Assembly (NCBI GenBank): GCA_042408875.1 | Contig: JBHOQS010000020.1 | Coordinates: 190,561 to 254,560 of the forward strand | Reading direction: 5' to 3' | Origin: JBHOQS01 sp042408875 | Lineage (GTDB): Bacteria; Chloroflexota; UBA11872; JBHOQS01 | DNA: 64,000 nt | Part shown: in pieces, positions 52,867 through 61,062 of the stretch | How positions within the stretch are numbered: the stretch's first letter is position 1 | Layout of the letters: each line of letters starts with the position of its first letter | Translations under genes and position numbers: made by a program | Notes under the pieces: generated by a model | Told to the model about the DNA's origin: nothing | Database searches by the model: none | Seen by the model: only the letters and a program-made list of their open reading frames with translations

Positions 52867-53196
52867 ATGAAGACCTCTCAGTTCAAGGCTGTACATCAGT
52901 TCAAGATTGTACACAAAGCTGTACAAATGAAAACTATGCCAGCGAAGCGTTTTGACCCAGCCGGTAGCACGACGCACGCATGCACCGAACTCCTGTACGA
53001 CGCGCTGGACCTTACGCAGGAGGCCAGCGCACTTGCTGAGCTCTCACAGATCTTTGCCCGCCGCGGTCTGGCGCTGATGGCCGAGCACGCCCTGCAAAAG
53101 GCCAGCGGGCGGCTTGCCTACGCCTCTGCGCTGCTGGACCTGGCTGATGAGGTCGCCGGGCCAGGCGCGCAGACGACCCTCGCCATCGCGCCGTAA
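52867..53196 (+). CDS. Small hypothetical protein with an N-terminal repeat
   Basis: 109 residues from ATG 52867 (AAGGGGACACGAGC upstream); the frame also opens at 52771. Residues 4-19 repeat a short unit (SQFKAVHQFKIVHKAVQ), coded by DNA with three TGTACA words and a lower GC content than its surroundings. The rest is helical and Ala/Leu-rich (LAELSQIFARRGLALMAEH). No family recognised. It is upstream of xseA in the same direction. Confidence 0.5.
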   Translation: MKTSQFKAVHQFKIVHKAVQMKTMPAKRFDPAGSTTHACTELLYDALDLTQEASALAELSQIFARRGLALMAEHALQKASGRLAYASALLDLADEVAGPGAQTTLAIAP

Positions 53197-53321
53197 TCCG
53201 GCGCTCCACGCATCAGCCGGCGCGCGGCGCAGAGCTTCCCTCCGCACGCCGCGCGGCCGACCTGGAGTAACTGCTGCCTGTACCATAGGCACATCGCTTC
53301 CCTCCTTGCCTCGCGTGGCCG

Positions 53322-53327
53322 TATAAT
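53322..53327 (+). promoter_or_regulatory. -10 element TATAAT upstream of xseA
   Basis: Perfect TATAAT 40 bases before the xseA start codon, with an expected transcript start near 53334. No good -35 hexamer at the right distance, so confidence is moderate. Confidence 0.4.
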
Positions 53328-53367
53328 GCCGGCAGCGACCCGATGCCCTCACCAGGAGGACCTTGCC

Positions 53368-54681
53368 GTGCAGCTCCCGCTGCCGGACCCCACGTTGCTG
53401 GAGTGCCGCAGCCCGCTGAGTGTGTCCGAACTCTGGGCCTTGATCGATGCCGCTGTGCGCGTGGCGCTTCCTGAGCGCGTGCACGTGCGGGGCTGCACGC
53501 CGCGTCCACGGCAGAGTAGCTCGGCCTACTTCTTCAGCCTGAGTGAGCAGGGCCCGGATGGGCGCACGTACCAGATCCAGTGCTGCATCTGGAAGCGCCT
53601 GCTCGCTGCCATCCCAGGCGGCTTTGACGTCATCCAGCACGCCGACGAGGCCGAGCTGGAGGTGTGGGGGAGCCTGAGCTGGTGGAGCAATGGCACGCTC
53701 ATGCTCGTCGTGGGCGACCTGCGCTTCGCCGGCGACAAGGGCTACGAGCGCCAGCTCCAGCTCCTGCGTGAGCGGTTAGAGCGGGAAGGGTTATTCCATC
53801 TTGAGCGCAAACGCCCGCTGCCGGCCTTCCCGCAGCGCGTGGCCGTCATCACCTCGCCGCACGGGCAGGCTATCCAGGATGTTGTCGGTACAATCGCCCG
53901 GCGCTTTCCGGTGGCCGAAGTCCTGCTGCTCGAGGTAAGTGTGCAGGGGGAGTCTGCCGTCAGCGATATCGTGGCGGCGCTGCAGACGGTCAACCGGCTC
54001 GACGCCGCCGACGTGATTGTGCTGGCCCGTGGTGGTGGCGGGGAGCTGGACTTCGCGCCGTTTAACACCGAGGAGGTGGCGCGAGCGATCTTTGCCTCGC
54101 ACATTCCGGTGATCACCGGCATCGGGCATACGGGCGACCATACGATCGCCGACGATGTGGCCGATGCGAAAGGCAACACACCCACGCATGCAGCGGAGCT
54201 GGCCGTGCCAGACGGCGCACAGGTGCTGGCGCGGCTCGAAAGCCTGGAGCAGCGCCTGGTCCAGGCAATGGCCACGGCGCTGCGCTACCAGCTCGCAACG
54301 ATCGAGGCCGTGGAACGAGCGCTGGTGCGCCACGTCCCCGAGATTCCCGGCCGGCGAGCGCGCGTCGAGAGCCTTGCGGCCAGGCTGCAGGCTGCGATGT
54401 CCCGTGAGCTGGTTGCCAGGCAGCGCCACCTTGACGCACTTGCCCGTGTGCTGGAGAGCTTGAGCTACGCGCGGGTGCTGGCGCGCGGATTCGCCGCCCT
54501 GCGCCACCCGGACGGCACCTTCGTGCGCCGTCCGGAGGCGCTTGCGCCCGGCGCATCCGTGCTGGTCGAGACGGCGCGCGCCCGGCTGGCCACGCGCGTC
54601 GAGCGCGTAGCCAGCCCTGCTGGCGGCACATCCTCTGGCGGGAAGGCTGTTCAGCGCTCCAGCAGCTTGCCCCAGGCATGA
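53368..54681 (+). CDS. xseA: Exodeoxyribonuclease VII large subunit
   Basis: Single-strand DNA exonuclease subunit that works with XseB. OB-fold N-terminal domain (SVSELWALIDAAV, then VHVRGCTP), catalytic-region motifs VAVITSPHGQAIQDV and RGGGGELDFAPFN, and a C-terminal helical region. The family GHExDxT motif reads GIGHTGDHTIADDVAD, with the usual Glu replaced by Thr. GTG 53368 is selected by the AGGAGGACCTTGCC ahead of it; the frame opens at 53326. 437 residues is normal. xseB follows after 85 bp. Confidence 0.93.
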   Translation: MQLPLPDPTLLECRSPLSVSELWALIDAAVRVALPERVHVRGCTPRPRQSSSAYFFSLSEQGPDGRTYQIQCCIWKRLLAAIPGGFDVIQHADEAELEVWGSLSWWSNGTLMLVVGDLRFAGDKGYERQLQLLRERLEREGLFHLERKRPLPAFPQRVAVITSPHGQAIQDVVGTIARRFPVAEVLLLEVSVQGESAVSDIVAALQTVNRLDAADVIVLARGGGGELDFAPFNTEEVARAIFASHIPVITGIGHTGDHTIADDVADAKGNTPTHAAELAVPDGAQVLARLESLEQRLVQAMATALRYQLATIEAVERALVRHVPEIPGRRARVESLAARLQAAMSRELVARQRHLDALARVLESLSYARVLARGFAALRHPDGTFVRRPEALAPGASVLVETARARLATRVERVASPAGGTSSGGKAVQRSSSLPQA

Positions 54682-54766
54682 GCGGCATGCTAAAGAACAA
54701 CCTGTGCGGTATCTTCGGGCATTACTTCGAGCATTACGTGCCCGCAGGATGTGAGGAGCACCGCAT

Positions 54767-55036
54767 ATGACGTCGCAGAACACCCCGGCGGGTATGGCTG
54801 AAGAGCGCGCAGCGCCGGATGGACAGCAGCCTGAGGCCAGGCTGCCAGACTCCTTGAGTTTCGAGGAGGCGTTGAGCCGCGTCGAGGCGATCGTGGCCGC
54901 TATGGAAGAAGGTGGCCTCGCGCTCGATGAGGCGGTAGCCTGCTACGAGGAAGCCGCTGGCTTGATCGCCCGTTGCCGCCGGCTGCTTGCCGAGGCCGAG
55001 CTTCGCATCTCCTCCATACCGCTGCGCCAGGATTAG
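54767..55036 (+). CDS. xseB: Exodeoxyribonuclease VII small subunit
   Basis: 89-residue helical partner of XseA. The characteristic SFEEALSRVEAIVAAMEEGGLALDEA region starts near residue 31, followed by YEEAAGLIARCRRLLAEAE. ATG 54767. A variable Ala/Pro/Glu N-terminal extension precedes the family core. Same direction as xseA. Confidence 0.95.
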   Translation: MTSQNTPAGMAEERAAPDGQQPEARLPDSLSFEEALSRVEAIVAAMEEGGLALDEAVACYEEAAGLIARCRRLLAEAELRISSIPLRQD

Positions 55037-55097
55037 CGTCCCTGTGCAGCTAGCCTGACCGCCGGGCACTATGCTGGAGAGTGGGGTGAGTACGCAT

Positions 55098-55319
55098 ATG
55101 GCAGTCGAGCCGCAGACTGAGTACGAGGTGACCGACAGCACCGATATGATCACGTGCCCGCGCTGCGGATCGCCGGCGGTGCGTATCCCTCCAGCCTTTG
55201 CCAGCCACCGCAGCCGTCGTGAGTACGCCTGCATGAGCCGCGCTTGCGCTATCCGGATCTATCCGGATGAGCCGGTCCGGCCGGTTCGCGAGCGGGAAGG
55301 GACGGCGCAGAGCGGGTAG
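55098..55319 (+). CDS. Small zinc-ribbon-like hypothetical protein
   Basis: 73 residues from ATG 55098 (GGGGTGAG eight bases upstream). C-P-R-C at residues 20-23 and a later C-x4-C pair (ACMSRAC) could make a zinc ribbon. No family recognised. It lies between xseB and the convergent ribH gene. Confidence 0.5.
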   Translation: MAVEPQTEYEVTDSTDMITCPRCGSPAVRIPPAFASHRSRREYACMSRACAIRIYPDEPVRPVREREGTAQSG

Positions 55320-55349
55320 GCCAGGCCGCAGGGCGCCGCGCCGGAAGCG

Positions 55350-55820
55350 TTACCGGCCGGCGAGGTTGGGCGGCGCGGCGCCTTTTCGCGCTGCCAGTGT
55401 GGCGTGGAGGCCCAGTGCGGCACGCACTGCTGCCTGAGCGTAGGCGATCTTGCGGGCGTGGGCCTGCTCGGCCGTCGCTCCGGGGCCGATGATGCCCATC
55501 CCTACCGGCTTCTCGTACCGCAGCGACAGTTCCACCAGGGCGCGATGCACCACATGCCCCATCACCTCGCCGTGGAGCGTCTCGCCGCGCTCGATATACC
55601 CCAGCACGACCACGACATCGACGCCCGGATCGCGCAGCAGCGCCTGCACCGCCAGCGGCGTCTCGTACGAGCCGGCCACCCAGAGGGTCTCCACGAGCTG
55701 CGCGCCCGCTTCGGCGATGGCCGCAGCAGCGGCCTCGACCATCGCCGTGGCGATCTCGCGATGGAACTGCCCGGCCACGATGGCCACACGCGGCGAACGG
55801 GGCGTCGCTGTCATGCTCAT
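55350..55820 (-). CDS. ribH: 6,7-dimethyl-8-ribityllumazine synthase
   Basis: Penultimate enzyme of riboflavin synthesis, which condenses 5-amino-6-ribitylaminouracil with 3,4-dihydroxy-2-butanone 4-phosphate. 156 residues with the family signatures RVAIVAGQFHREIATAM, VAGSYETPLAVQALL, and VVLGYIERGETLHGEVMGH, where the catalytic His lies. Its ATG overlaps the stop of the upstream MR/MLE gene by 4 bp. Other rib genes are not in the window, so it is an isolated copy coupled to a sugar-acid gene. Confidence 0.95.
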   Translation of the reverse strand: MSMTATPRSPRVAIVAGQFHREIATAMVEAAAAAIAEAGAQLVETLWVAGSYETPLAVQALLRDPGVDVVVVLGYIERGETLHGEVMGHVVHRALVELSLRYEKPVGMGIIGPGATAEQAHARKIAYAQAAVRAALGLHATLAARKGAAPPNLAGR

Positions 55821-56923
55821 GGAAGCTCCACACGCTCCTCGATCTTCGCCTCATCAAGGGCGATGCCCAGGCCCGGCGCCTCCGGCAGGGCGATCGAGCC
55901 GCCCTCGGGCTGGACATACCGCGGGAAGAAGTGCTGCTTCTGCGGCTGCGCCCGCACCAGGAACTCGGCCATGGGGCAGGTAGAGTAGGGCTGGGACGCG
56001 ATGACGTGCAGCGCTGCATACAGCGAGTGCCCGTGCGGGATCACGGGGCAGCCGAACGTGGAGGCCAGCACGCAGATCTTCACCAGCTCGCTGATGCCAC
56101 CGCACCAGTCGGGGTCGGCCTGGAGCACATCGATGCCGCCGGTCTGAAGCAACTGGAGAAATCCCCAGCGCGTGTACTCGTGCTCTCCCGTGGCGATCGG
56201 CACGCGCGTCGTCCGCCGGATGGCGGCGAACTCCGGCAGGAGGTCGGGGTGTACTGGCTCCTCCAGCCAGCGCGGGCGGTACTCCTCCACACGCTCCAGA
56301 AAACGGATGGCGTACGTCGTATCCCAGCGCATGTGGGCGTCGAACATGATCTCGATGTGCGGTCCGACGGCCTCACGCACGGTGCGCACCAGGGCTACGT
56401 TCTTCTCCATGCCCTCCAGCCCGTCGCGCGGCCCGTAGCGGAAGAACCACTTCTGGGCCTTGAAACCCTGGGCAACCGCCTCTCGCGCCAGCTCACGGAT
56501 CACCACGGGGTCATCGGTGTTGACCTGGATGGAGGCGTAGCAGTCCACGCGCTCCCGCGTGGGCCCCCCGAGGAGACGGTAGACCGGCTGGCCGGCCGCC
56601 TTGCCGCGCAGGTCCCACAGCGCACAATCGACCGCGCTGATGGCCATCATCTCGTAGCCCTTGCGCGCGTGCCGGTCGCTGCGATACATAAGCTCCCACA
56701 GCCGCTCGGTAGCGAGAGGGTCTTGGCCGAGCAGGTGCGGCGCCAGCTTCATACGCACGATCATCGCTGTCTCCACGAAGAGCGGCCCGAAGATACCGTA
56801 GACGCCCTCGTCCGTCTCAATGGTGATGAACGCAGTAGTCAGCCGGCGGCGGCCACCGCCGGCCTCAGGTGCAGCAGTGTAGCTGCCGGATACGCGAAAC
56901 GCCCGCACCGCCGTGATCTTCAT
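55817..56923 (-). CDS. MR/MLE superfamily, L-rhamnonate-dehydratase-like (ED 3)
   Basis: 368 residues from ATG 56923 (GAGGAGAGGGCG upstream; the frame runs to 57181). Resembles L-rhamnonate dehydratase: metal ligands Asp in IMFDAHMRWD, Glu in WLEEPVHPD, Glu in IATGEHEYTRW, then DPDWCGGISELVKI and VIPHGHSLYAALHV with the catalytic His. All three metal ligands are intact. The product would be a 2-keto-3-deoxy acid. Divergent from ED 4 and coupled to ribH. Confidence 0.86.
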   Translation of the reverse strand: MKITAVRAFRVSGSYTAAPEAGGGRRRLTTAFITIETDEGVYGIFGPLFVETAMIVRMKLAPHLLGQDPLATERLWELMYRSDRHARKGYEMMAISAVDCALWDLRGKAAGQPVYRLLGGPTRERVDCYASIQVNTDDPVVIRELAREAVAQGFKAQKWFFRYGPRDGLEGMEKNVALVRTVREAVGPHIEIMFDAHMRWDTTYAIRFLERVEEYRPRWLEEPVHPDLLPEFAAIRRTTRVPIATGEHEYTRWGFLQLLQTGGIDVLQADPDWCGGISELVKICVLASTFGCPVIPHGHSLYAALHVIASQPYSTCPMAEFLVRAQPQKQHFFPRYVQPEGGSIALPEAPGLGIALDEAKIEERVELP

Positions 56924-57092
56924 CGCCCTCTCCTCTACGCCGGTCTGCCAGGCCATCGTAGCGGATGCGCCGCCACACCGCAATAGCTTCCTTGACGGGA
57001 CGCCCCCAGTCTCCCTACACTGCGCCCGCACCGAACGAAGGCGCAGGTCTTCAGCAAGGGCAAGGCCGGATCCTGGGAAAGGAGCGTGACTG

Positions 57093-58238
57093 ATGCGTAT
57101 CCAGGCAGTGAAGACATTTGTGGTCGGCAACCCGCCGCCGCACCGAGGTGGGCGCAACTGGGTCTTTCTCAAGCTCACCACTGACGATGGCCTGGTTGGC
57201 TACGGCGAGGCATATGCAGTGCCATTTGATCCGCGCACGGTCGTCCGCCTGATCGAGGATGTCGGCGAACGGCTGGTTGTCGGTACCGATCCGTTTAAAA
57301 CCGAGCTGCTCTGGCGCACGCTCTATTCGAGCGGCTATGCCCAGCACCCCGATCTCACCATGCTGGGAGTCATCAGCGCATTCGAGATGGCCTGCTGGGA
57401 CATTGTGGGTAAGGCGCTGGGCCAGCCGATCTATAACTTGCTCGGCGGGCGCTGTCACGAGAAGCTGCGCGCCTATACCTACCTGTACCCGCGTACGCCT
57501 GGGGAGCCGAGCGTGCATACTGACCCGGACCGCGCCGCAGAGCGTGCCATCGCCTATGTCGAGCAGGGGTTCACTGCCGTGAAGTTCGATCCGGTCGGGC
57601 CGACTGTCCCGACGCCCAAACAGCTCTCACTGGAAGAGCTCCGCCGGGCCGAGACGGTCGTGCGGAAAGTACGAGAGGCAGTGGGGGACAAGGCCGATAT
57701 CCTGGTCGGTACTCACGGCCAGATGACCACCTCCAGTGCCATCCGGCTGGCCAAGCGGCTGGAACCCTATGACCCGTTATGGTTTGAGGAGCCGGTGCCA
57801 CCGGAGAACCGCGACGAGCTAGCGCGCGTCGCTCGCGCGACTAGCATCCCGATCGCCACTGGGGAGCGCCTCTCCACCAAATACGAGTTTGCCGAGCTCC
57901 TCGAAAAGCAGGCGGCTTCGATCCTGCAATTCGCCCTCGGCCGCGTGGGTGGCATCCTGGAGGCGAAGAAGATCGCTGGCATGGCCGAGACGCACTACGC
58001 GCATATCGCGCCCCACCTGTACACCGGGCCGATTGAGGGTGCGGCGAATATCCAGATCGACGCGTGCAGCCCGAACTTTCTGATCCAGGAAGGGATCGAG
58101 CAGTGGGGCGGGTTCCACGCCGAGATCCTGACCGAACCTATCCGTTGGGAACGAGGCTACATCATCCCACCGGAGAAGCCTGGCCTGGGCGTAGAGTTGA
58201 ACGAAGAGGTGGCGGAGAAGCATCCCTATATCGGGTAG
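57093..58238 (+). CDS. MR/MLE (enolase) superfamily dehydratase-like (ED 4)
   Basis: 381 residues, galactonate-dehydratase-like in architecture: GLVGYGEAYAV, GVISAFEMACWDIVGKALG, WFEEPVPPENRDELA, IATGERLSTKYEF, HIAPHLYTGPIEG. The first metal Asp appears to be replaced (ILVGTHGQMT), while the two Glu ligands and the catalytic His remain. ATG 57093 follows GGAAAGGAGCGTGACTG. Divergent promoters with ED 3 must lie in 56924-57092. An aldo/keto reductase gene follows. Confidence 0.85.
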   Translation: MRIQAVKTFVVGNPPPHRGGRNWVFLKLTTDDGLVGYGEAYAVPFDPRTVVRLIEDVGERLVVGTDPFKTELLWRTLYSSGYAQHPDLTMLGVISAFEMACWDIVGKALGQPIYNLLGGRCHEKLRAYTYLYPRTPGEPSVHTDPDRAAERAIAYVEQGFTAVKFDPVGPTVPTPKQLSLEELRRAETVVRKVREAVGDKADILVGTHGQMTTSSAIRLAKRLEPYDPLWFEEPVPPENRDELARVARATSIPIATGERLSTKYEFAELLEKQAASILQFALGRVGGILEAKKIAGMAETHYAHIAPHLYTGPIEGAANIQIDACSPNFLIQEGIEQWGGFHAEILTEPIRWERGYIIPPEKPGLGVELNEEVAEKHPYIG

Positions 58239-58295
58239 CCGGCATCCAGGACGGGCCTGTTGCCGGGCTGCGGCCCTGCTCCCGTCCTAGCCGGC
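58238..58295. terminator. Large hairpin between ED 4 and the second aldo/keto reductase
   Basis: Nested arms GCCGGC (58238-58243) with GCCGGC (58290-58295) and AGGACGGG (58248-58255) with CCCGTCCT (58281-58288). It begins at the ED 4 stop codon and ends five bases before the next ribosome site. No U run; it may partly terminate or protect the ED 4 message. Confidence 0.5.
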
Positions 58296-58310
58296 GCAAG
58301 GAGGCGCGCT

Positions 58311-59318
58311 ATGGAGTACGTCAACTTCGGCACCGCCGGGGTCAAGGTCTCTCGCATCGCGCTGGGGCTCGGCCTGCGGGGCCAGGCGGACGAGCAGGCT
58401 GCCGAGCGCCTGATCCTGCGCGCGTTCGAGAGCGGCATCAATCTGTTCGACTGCGCCAACATCTATGGCCTGATGGATGACCGTACCTATGCCGGCCGCG
58501 CGGAGGTCATCCTGGGCCGGGCGTTGAAGGGCCGGCGTGACGATGTAGTGATCACCTCGAAGGTATGCAGTCCGGTCGGCCCCGGGCCGAACGACCGCGG
58601 CGGCTCGCGCTATCACATCATGCGCGAGGTCGAGCGCTCACTGCGCCGGCTCGATACCGATCACATCGATGTCTATCTCTTGCACTCGTTTGATCCAACA
58701 ACGCCGCTCGAGGAACAGATGCGTGCCCTGGACGATCTGGTGCGCCAGGGCAAGGTTCGCTACGTCGGTGTCTGCAACTACCAGGCATGGCAGGTGTGCC
58801 GGGCGCTGTGGATCCAGGAGCGCATCAATGCGTCTCCGCTCATTTGCGTGCAGAACCCCTACAGCCTGCTGAACCGCAGTCTGGAGCAGGAGATGTTCCC
58901 GTTCGTGCGGGCACTGGGACTTGGTATCATGGCCTATGCGCCGCTAGCGACTGGGCTGCTGAGCGGCGTCTACGCGCCTGACCAGCCTCCACCGGCCGGA
59001 ACGCTGTGGGGCGAGCGGCGCCGTGAGCAGTTCGACCAGATCATGCGCGGCCGCGCTGGCGAGGTGTTGCGTACGGTGCAGGACGTGGCCGCCCGCAGCG
59101 GTGCCACCGTAGCCCAGGTAGCGCTTAAGTGGGTCCTCTCCCATCCCGAGGTCACTGTGGCGATCTCTGGCGCTGACACTGCGGAGCAGATCGCTGAGAA
59201 CGTGGGTGCGCTCGACGTCCAGCTCGCTTTGGAGGACCTGGCGCGCCTGAACGAGGTGTCAGAGGGCCTGGCCATGGTGCTGGATGGCCCGCAGTTCGGG
59301 CCGCGGGCGCGACGCTGA
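58311..59318 (+). CDS. Aldo/keto reductase family protein
   Basis: 335 residues with the complete AKR tetrad: Asp and Tyr in NLFDCANIYG, Lys in VVITSKVCSP and His in VYLLHSFDP. The YNLLNR-type NPYSLLNRSLE and GIMAYAPLATGLLSG segments match the AKR11/AKR12-like group. Unlike the aldo/keto reductase at 8982, the catalytic Lys is present. ATG 58311 follows AAGGAGGCGCGCT. Possibly a sugar-lactone or keto-sugar reductase acting with ED 4. Confidence 0.9.
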   Translation: MEYVNFGTAGVKVSRIALGLGLRGQADEQAAERLILRAFESGINLFDCANIYGLMDDRTYAGRAEVILGRALKGRRDDVVITSKVCSPVGPGPNDRGGSRYHIMREVERSLRRLDTDHIDVYLLHSFDPTTPLEEQMRALDDLVRQGKVRYVGVCNYQAWQVCRALWIQERINASPLICVQNPYSLLNRSLEQEMFPFVRALGLGIMAYAPLATGLLSGVYAPDQPPPAGTLWGERRREQFDQIMRGRAGEVLRTVQDVAARSGATVAQVALKWVLSHPEVTVAISGADTAEQIAENVGALDVQLALEDLARLNEVSEGLAMVLDGPQFGPRARR

Positions 59319-59335
59319 TGGCACGGTAGAGAGCA

Positions 59336-60913
59336 ATGGATCACCACCCCGCCGAGAGGACGTCTTCACTCTCTGGTCCGTTTTCGCGGCGCCGGCTGGT
59401 GCGGGTCGGCCTGCCGCTGCTGGCGGGTGCGCTGGCGTCGGCCGCCTGCTCGGTCGGACGGTTCCTGCCCGGCGCGGCGCCGGGCCCGGCCCGCACCCCC
59501 ACCGCACAGCCGGAGCCGGCTGTCCAGGCCACGCCAACTCCGCCACCGGCGCGGCCCTCCCCGACCCCGGCCGGACCGCGCATGCGCCTGCCCCCCTTCC
59601 TGGACAACGGCCTCATCCGCATCGGCGTCGATCTCGCTCACGGGGGCAGTATCGGCTTCCTGGCCGATGCCCGCGACGGCGCGAACATCGTGAATATCCA
59701 CGATCTCGGCCGGTACATCGGGCCGTCGTTCTACGCTGGACCGCAGCCTTTCGGGGAGGCGCACCCGAACTGGCGAGGCTGGCCCTGGAACCCGGTGAGC
59801 GCCGGGGATGTGTACGGCAATCCCAGCGAGGTCCTGGAGTACTATAACGACGGCACGACGCTCTACGTGAAGTCGGCCCCCTTGCAGTGGGCGCTCAAGC
59901 GCGTGTCGGGCGAGTGTATGTTCGAGAGCTGGATTACGCTCGACGGGCGCACGGTGCGCGTGCGCCACCGCCTGACCAACCAGCGGGCCGACCAGAAACA
60001 GTACCCGGCGATGGACCAAGAGCTCCCCGCGATCTATACCATCGCCCGGCTGCACCGCCTGGTGACCTATACCGGCTCGGCCCCCTTCACCAGCGCCCCG
60101 ACCACCGAGATCCCCAAGCAGCCGTCTCCTAATGGAGAGCTCACGTGGTCCCGCTTTTATGCCACCGAGCACTGGGCCGCCCTGGTGGATGAGACGGGCT
60201 GGGGCCTGGGCGTAATCCATCCGGGCGTCTACCAGTTCTGGGGCGGCTTCCATGGGCAGCCCGGCGCGGGCAGGCCCCAGGATGACGCGACCGGCTATAT
60301 CGCGCCGGTGCGCCGGGAAGTGCTGGACCACGACATCGAGTACGAGTACTCCTATCTGCTCGTCCTGGACACACTCGAGAACATTCGGCGTCGTGCGTAC
60401 GCGCACCGCCCCCCGCCGGCGCTGCCCGACTACCGGTTCGAGCGGGACCGCCAGCACTGGTGGTACGTCAACAGTGAAGACGATGGCTATCTCCTCGATG
60501 GCCGTCTGCGGGTGAAGCTGCACCAGCCCGACCCCCAGATGATCGGCCCGGATGTGCTGTGGGAGGCCGGGCGAGTGCCGAAGCTCTACATCCGCGCCGC
60601 TTTCCACACCAGGTCGAATGTGGCAGAGCTTTTTTGGAAGACCTGGGACAGCCCCTATTTCAGCGCCGACAAGCGGGTGACGTTCCGTATCGTGAACGAC
60701 GGCCAGTTCCGCACGTATGAGATCGACCTCTCTCGTGTCCCGTCATATCGCGGGCTCATCACCGGGCTGCGCTTCGACCCGATCGAGGCAGGTCGGCCGT
60801 GGGAGTACATGGATATCATTGCCATCTCTGCCGATGCGGCGAGTCTCGTGCCGCGCATCTGCGTCAGCAGCGCCGACCAGCCAGCCCGGCAGGATCCCTG
60901 TGTCGTGCGTTGA
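59336..60913 (+). CDS. Tat-exported lipoprotein of unknown family
   Basis: 525 residues. The signal has Arg18-Arg20 (FSRRRLVRVG) and lipobox LASAAC with Cys38. A Pro/Thr-rich linker (about residues 48-82, TPTPPPARPSPTPAG) tethers the mature domain. That domain is beta-rich and aromatic (LEYYNDGTTLYV, WSRFYATEHWAALVDETGW, VYQFWGGFHG), as in carbohydrate-active or lectin-like proteins. The C-terminal 150 residues (WWYVNSEDDGYLLDG onward) look like a second beta-sandwich. I recognise no catalytic signature. It follows the aldo/keto reductase by 17 bp. Confidence 0.75.
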   Translation: MDHHPAERTSSLSGPFSRRRLVRVGLPLLAGALASAACSVGRFLPGAAPGPARTPTAQPEPAVQATPTPPPARPSPTPAGPRMRLPPFLDNGLIRIGVDLAHGGSIGFLADARDGANIVNIHDLGRYIGPSFYAGPQPFGEAHPNWRGWPWNPVSAGDVYGNPSEVLEYYNDGTTLYVKSAPLQWALKRVSGECMFESWITLDGRTVRVRHRLTNQRADQKQYPAMDQELPAIYTIARLHRLVTYTGSAPFTSAPTTEIPKQPSPNGELTWSRFYATEHWAALVDETGWGLGVIHPGVYQFWGGFHGQPGAGRPQDDATGYIAPVRREVLDHDIEYEYSYLLVLDTLENIRRRAYAHRPPPALPDYRFERDRQHWWYVNSEDDGYLLDGRLRVKLHQPDPQMIGPDVLWEAGRVPKLYIRAAFHTRSNVAELFWKTWDSPYFSADKRVTFRIVNDGQFRTYEIDLSRVPSYRGLITGLRFDPIEAGRPWEYMDIIAISADAASLVPRICVSSADQPARQDPCVVR

Positions 60914-61062
60914 TCCGGTTAACCAGCGCCCTCATAACCAGGATGGGGACATAGACTGGACATCGCGCTGCGAAATGTAGACAATGCTGGTAACGACGTT
61001 ACGGCAAGGCCGGCTGCACGCCCACCTGCGTACAGGTCGGGTAACTGGCACACCTGTCGAGC

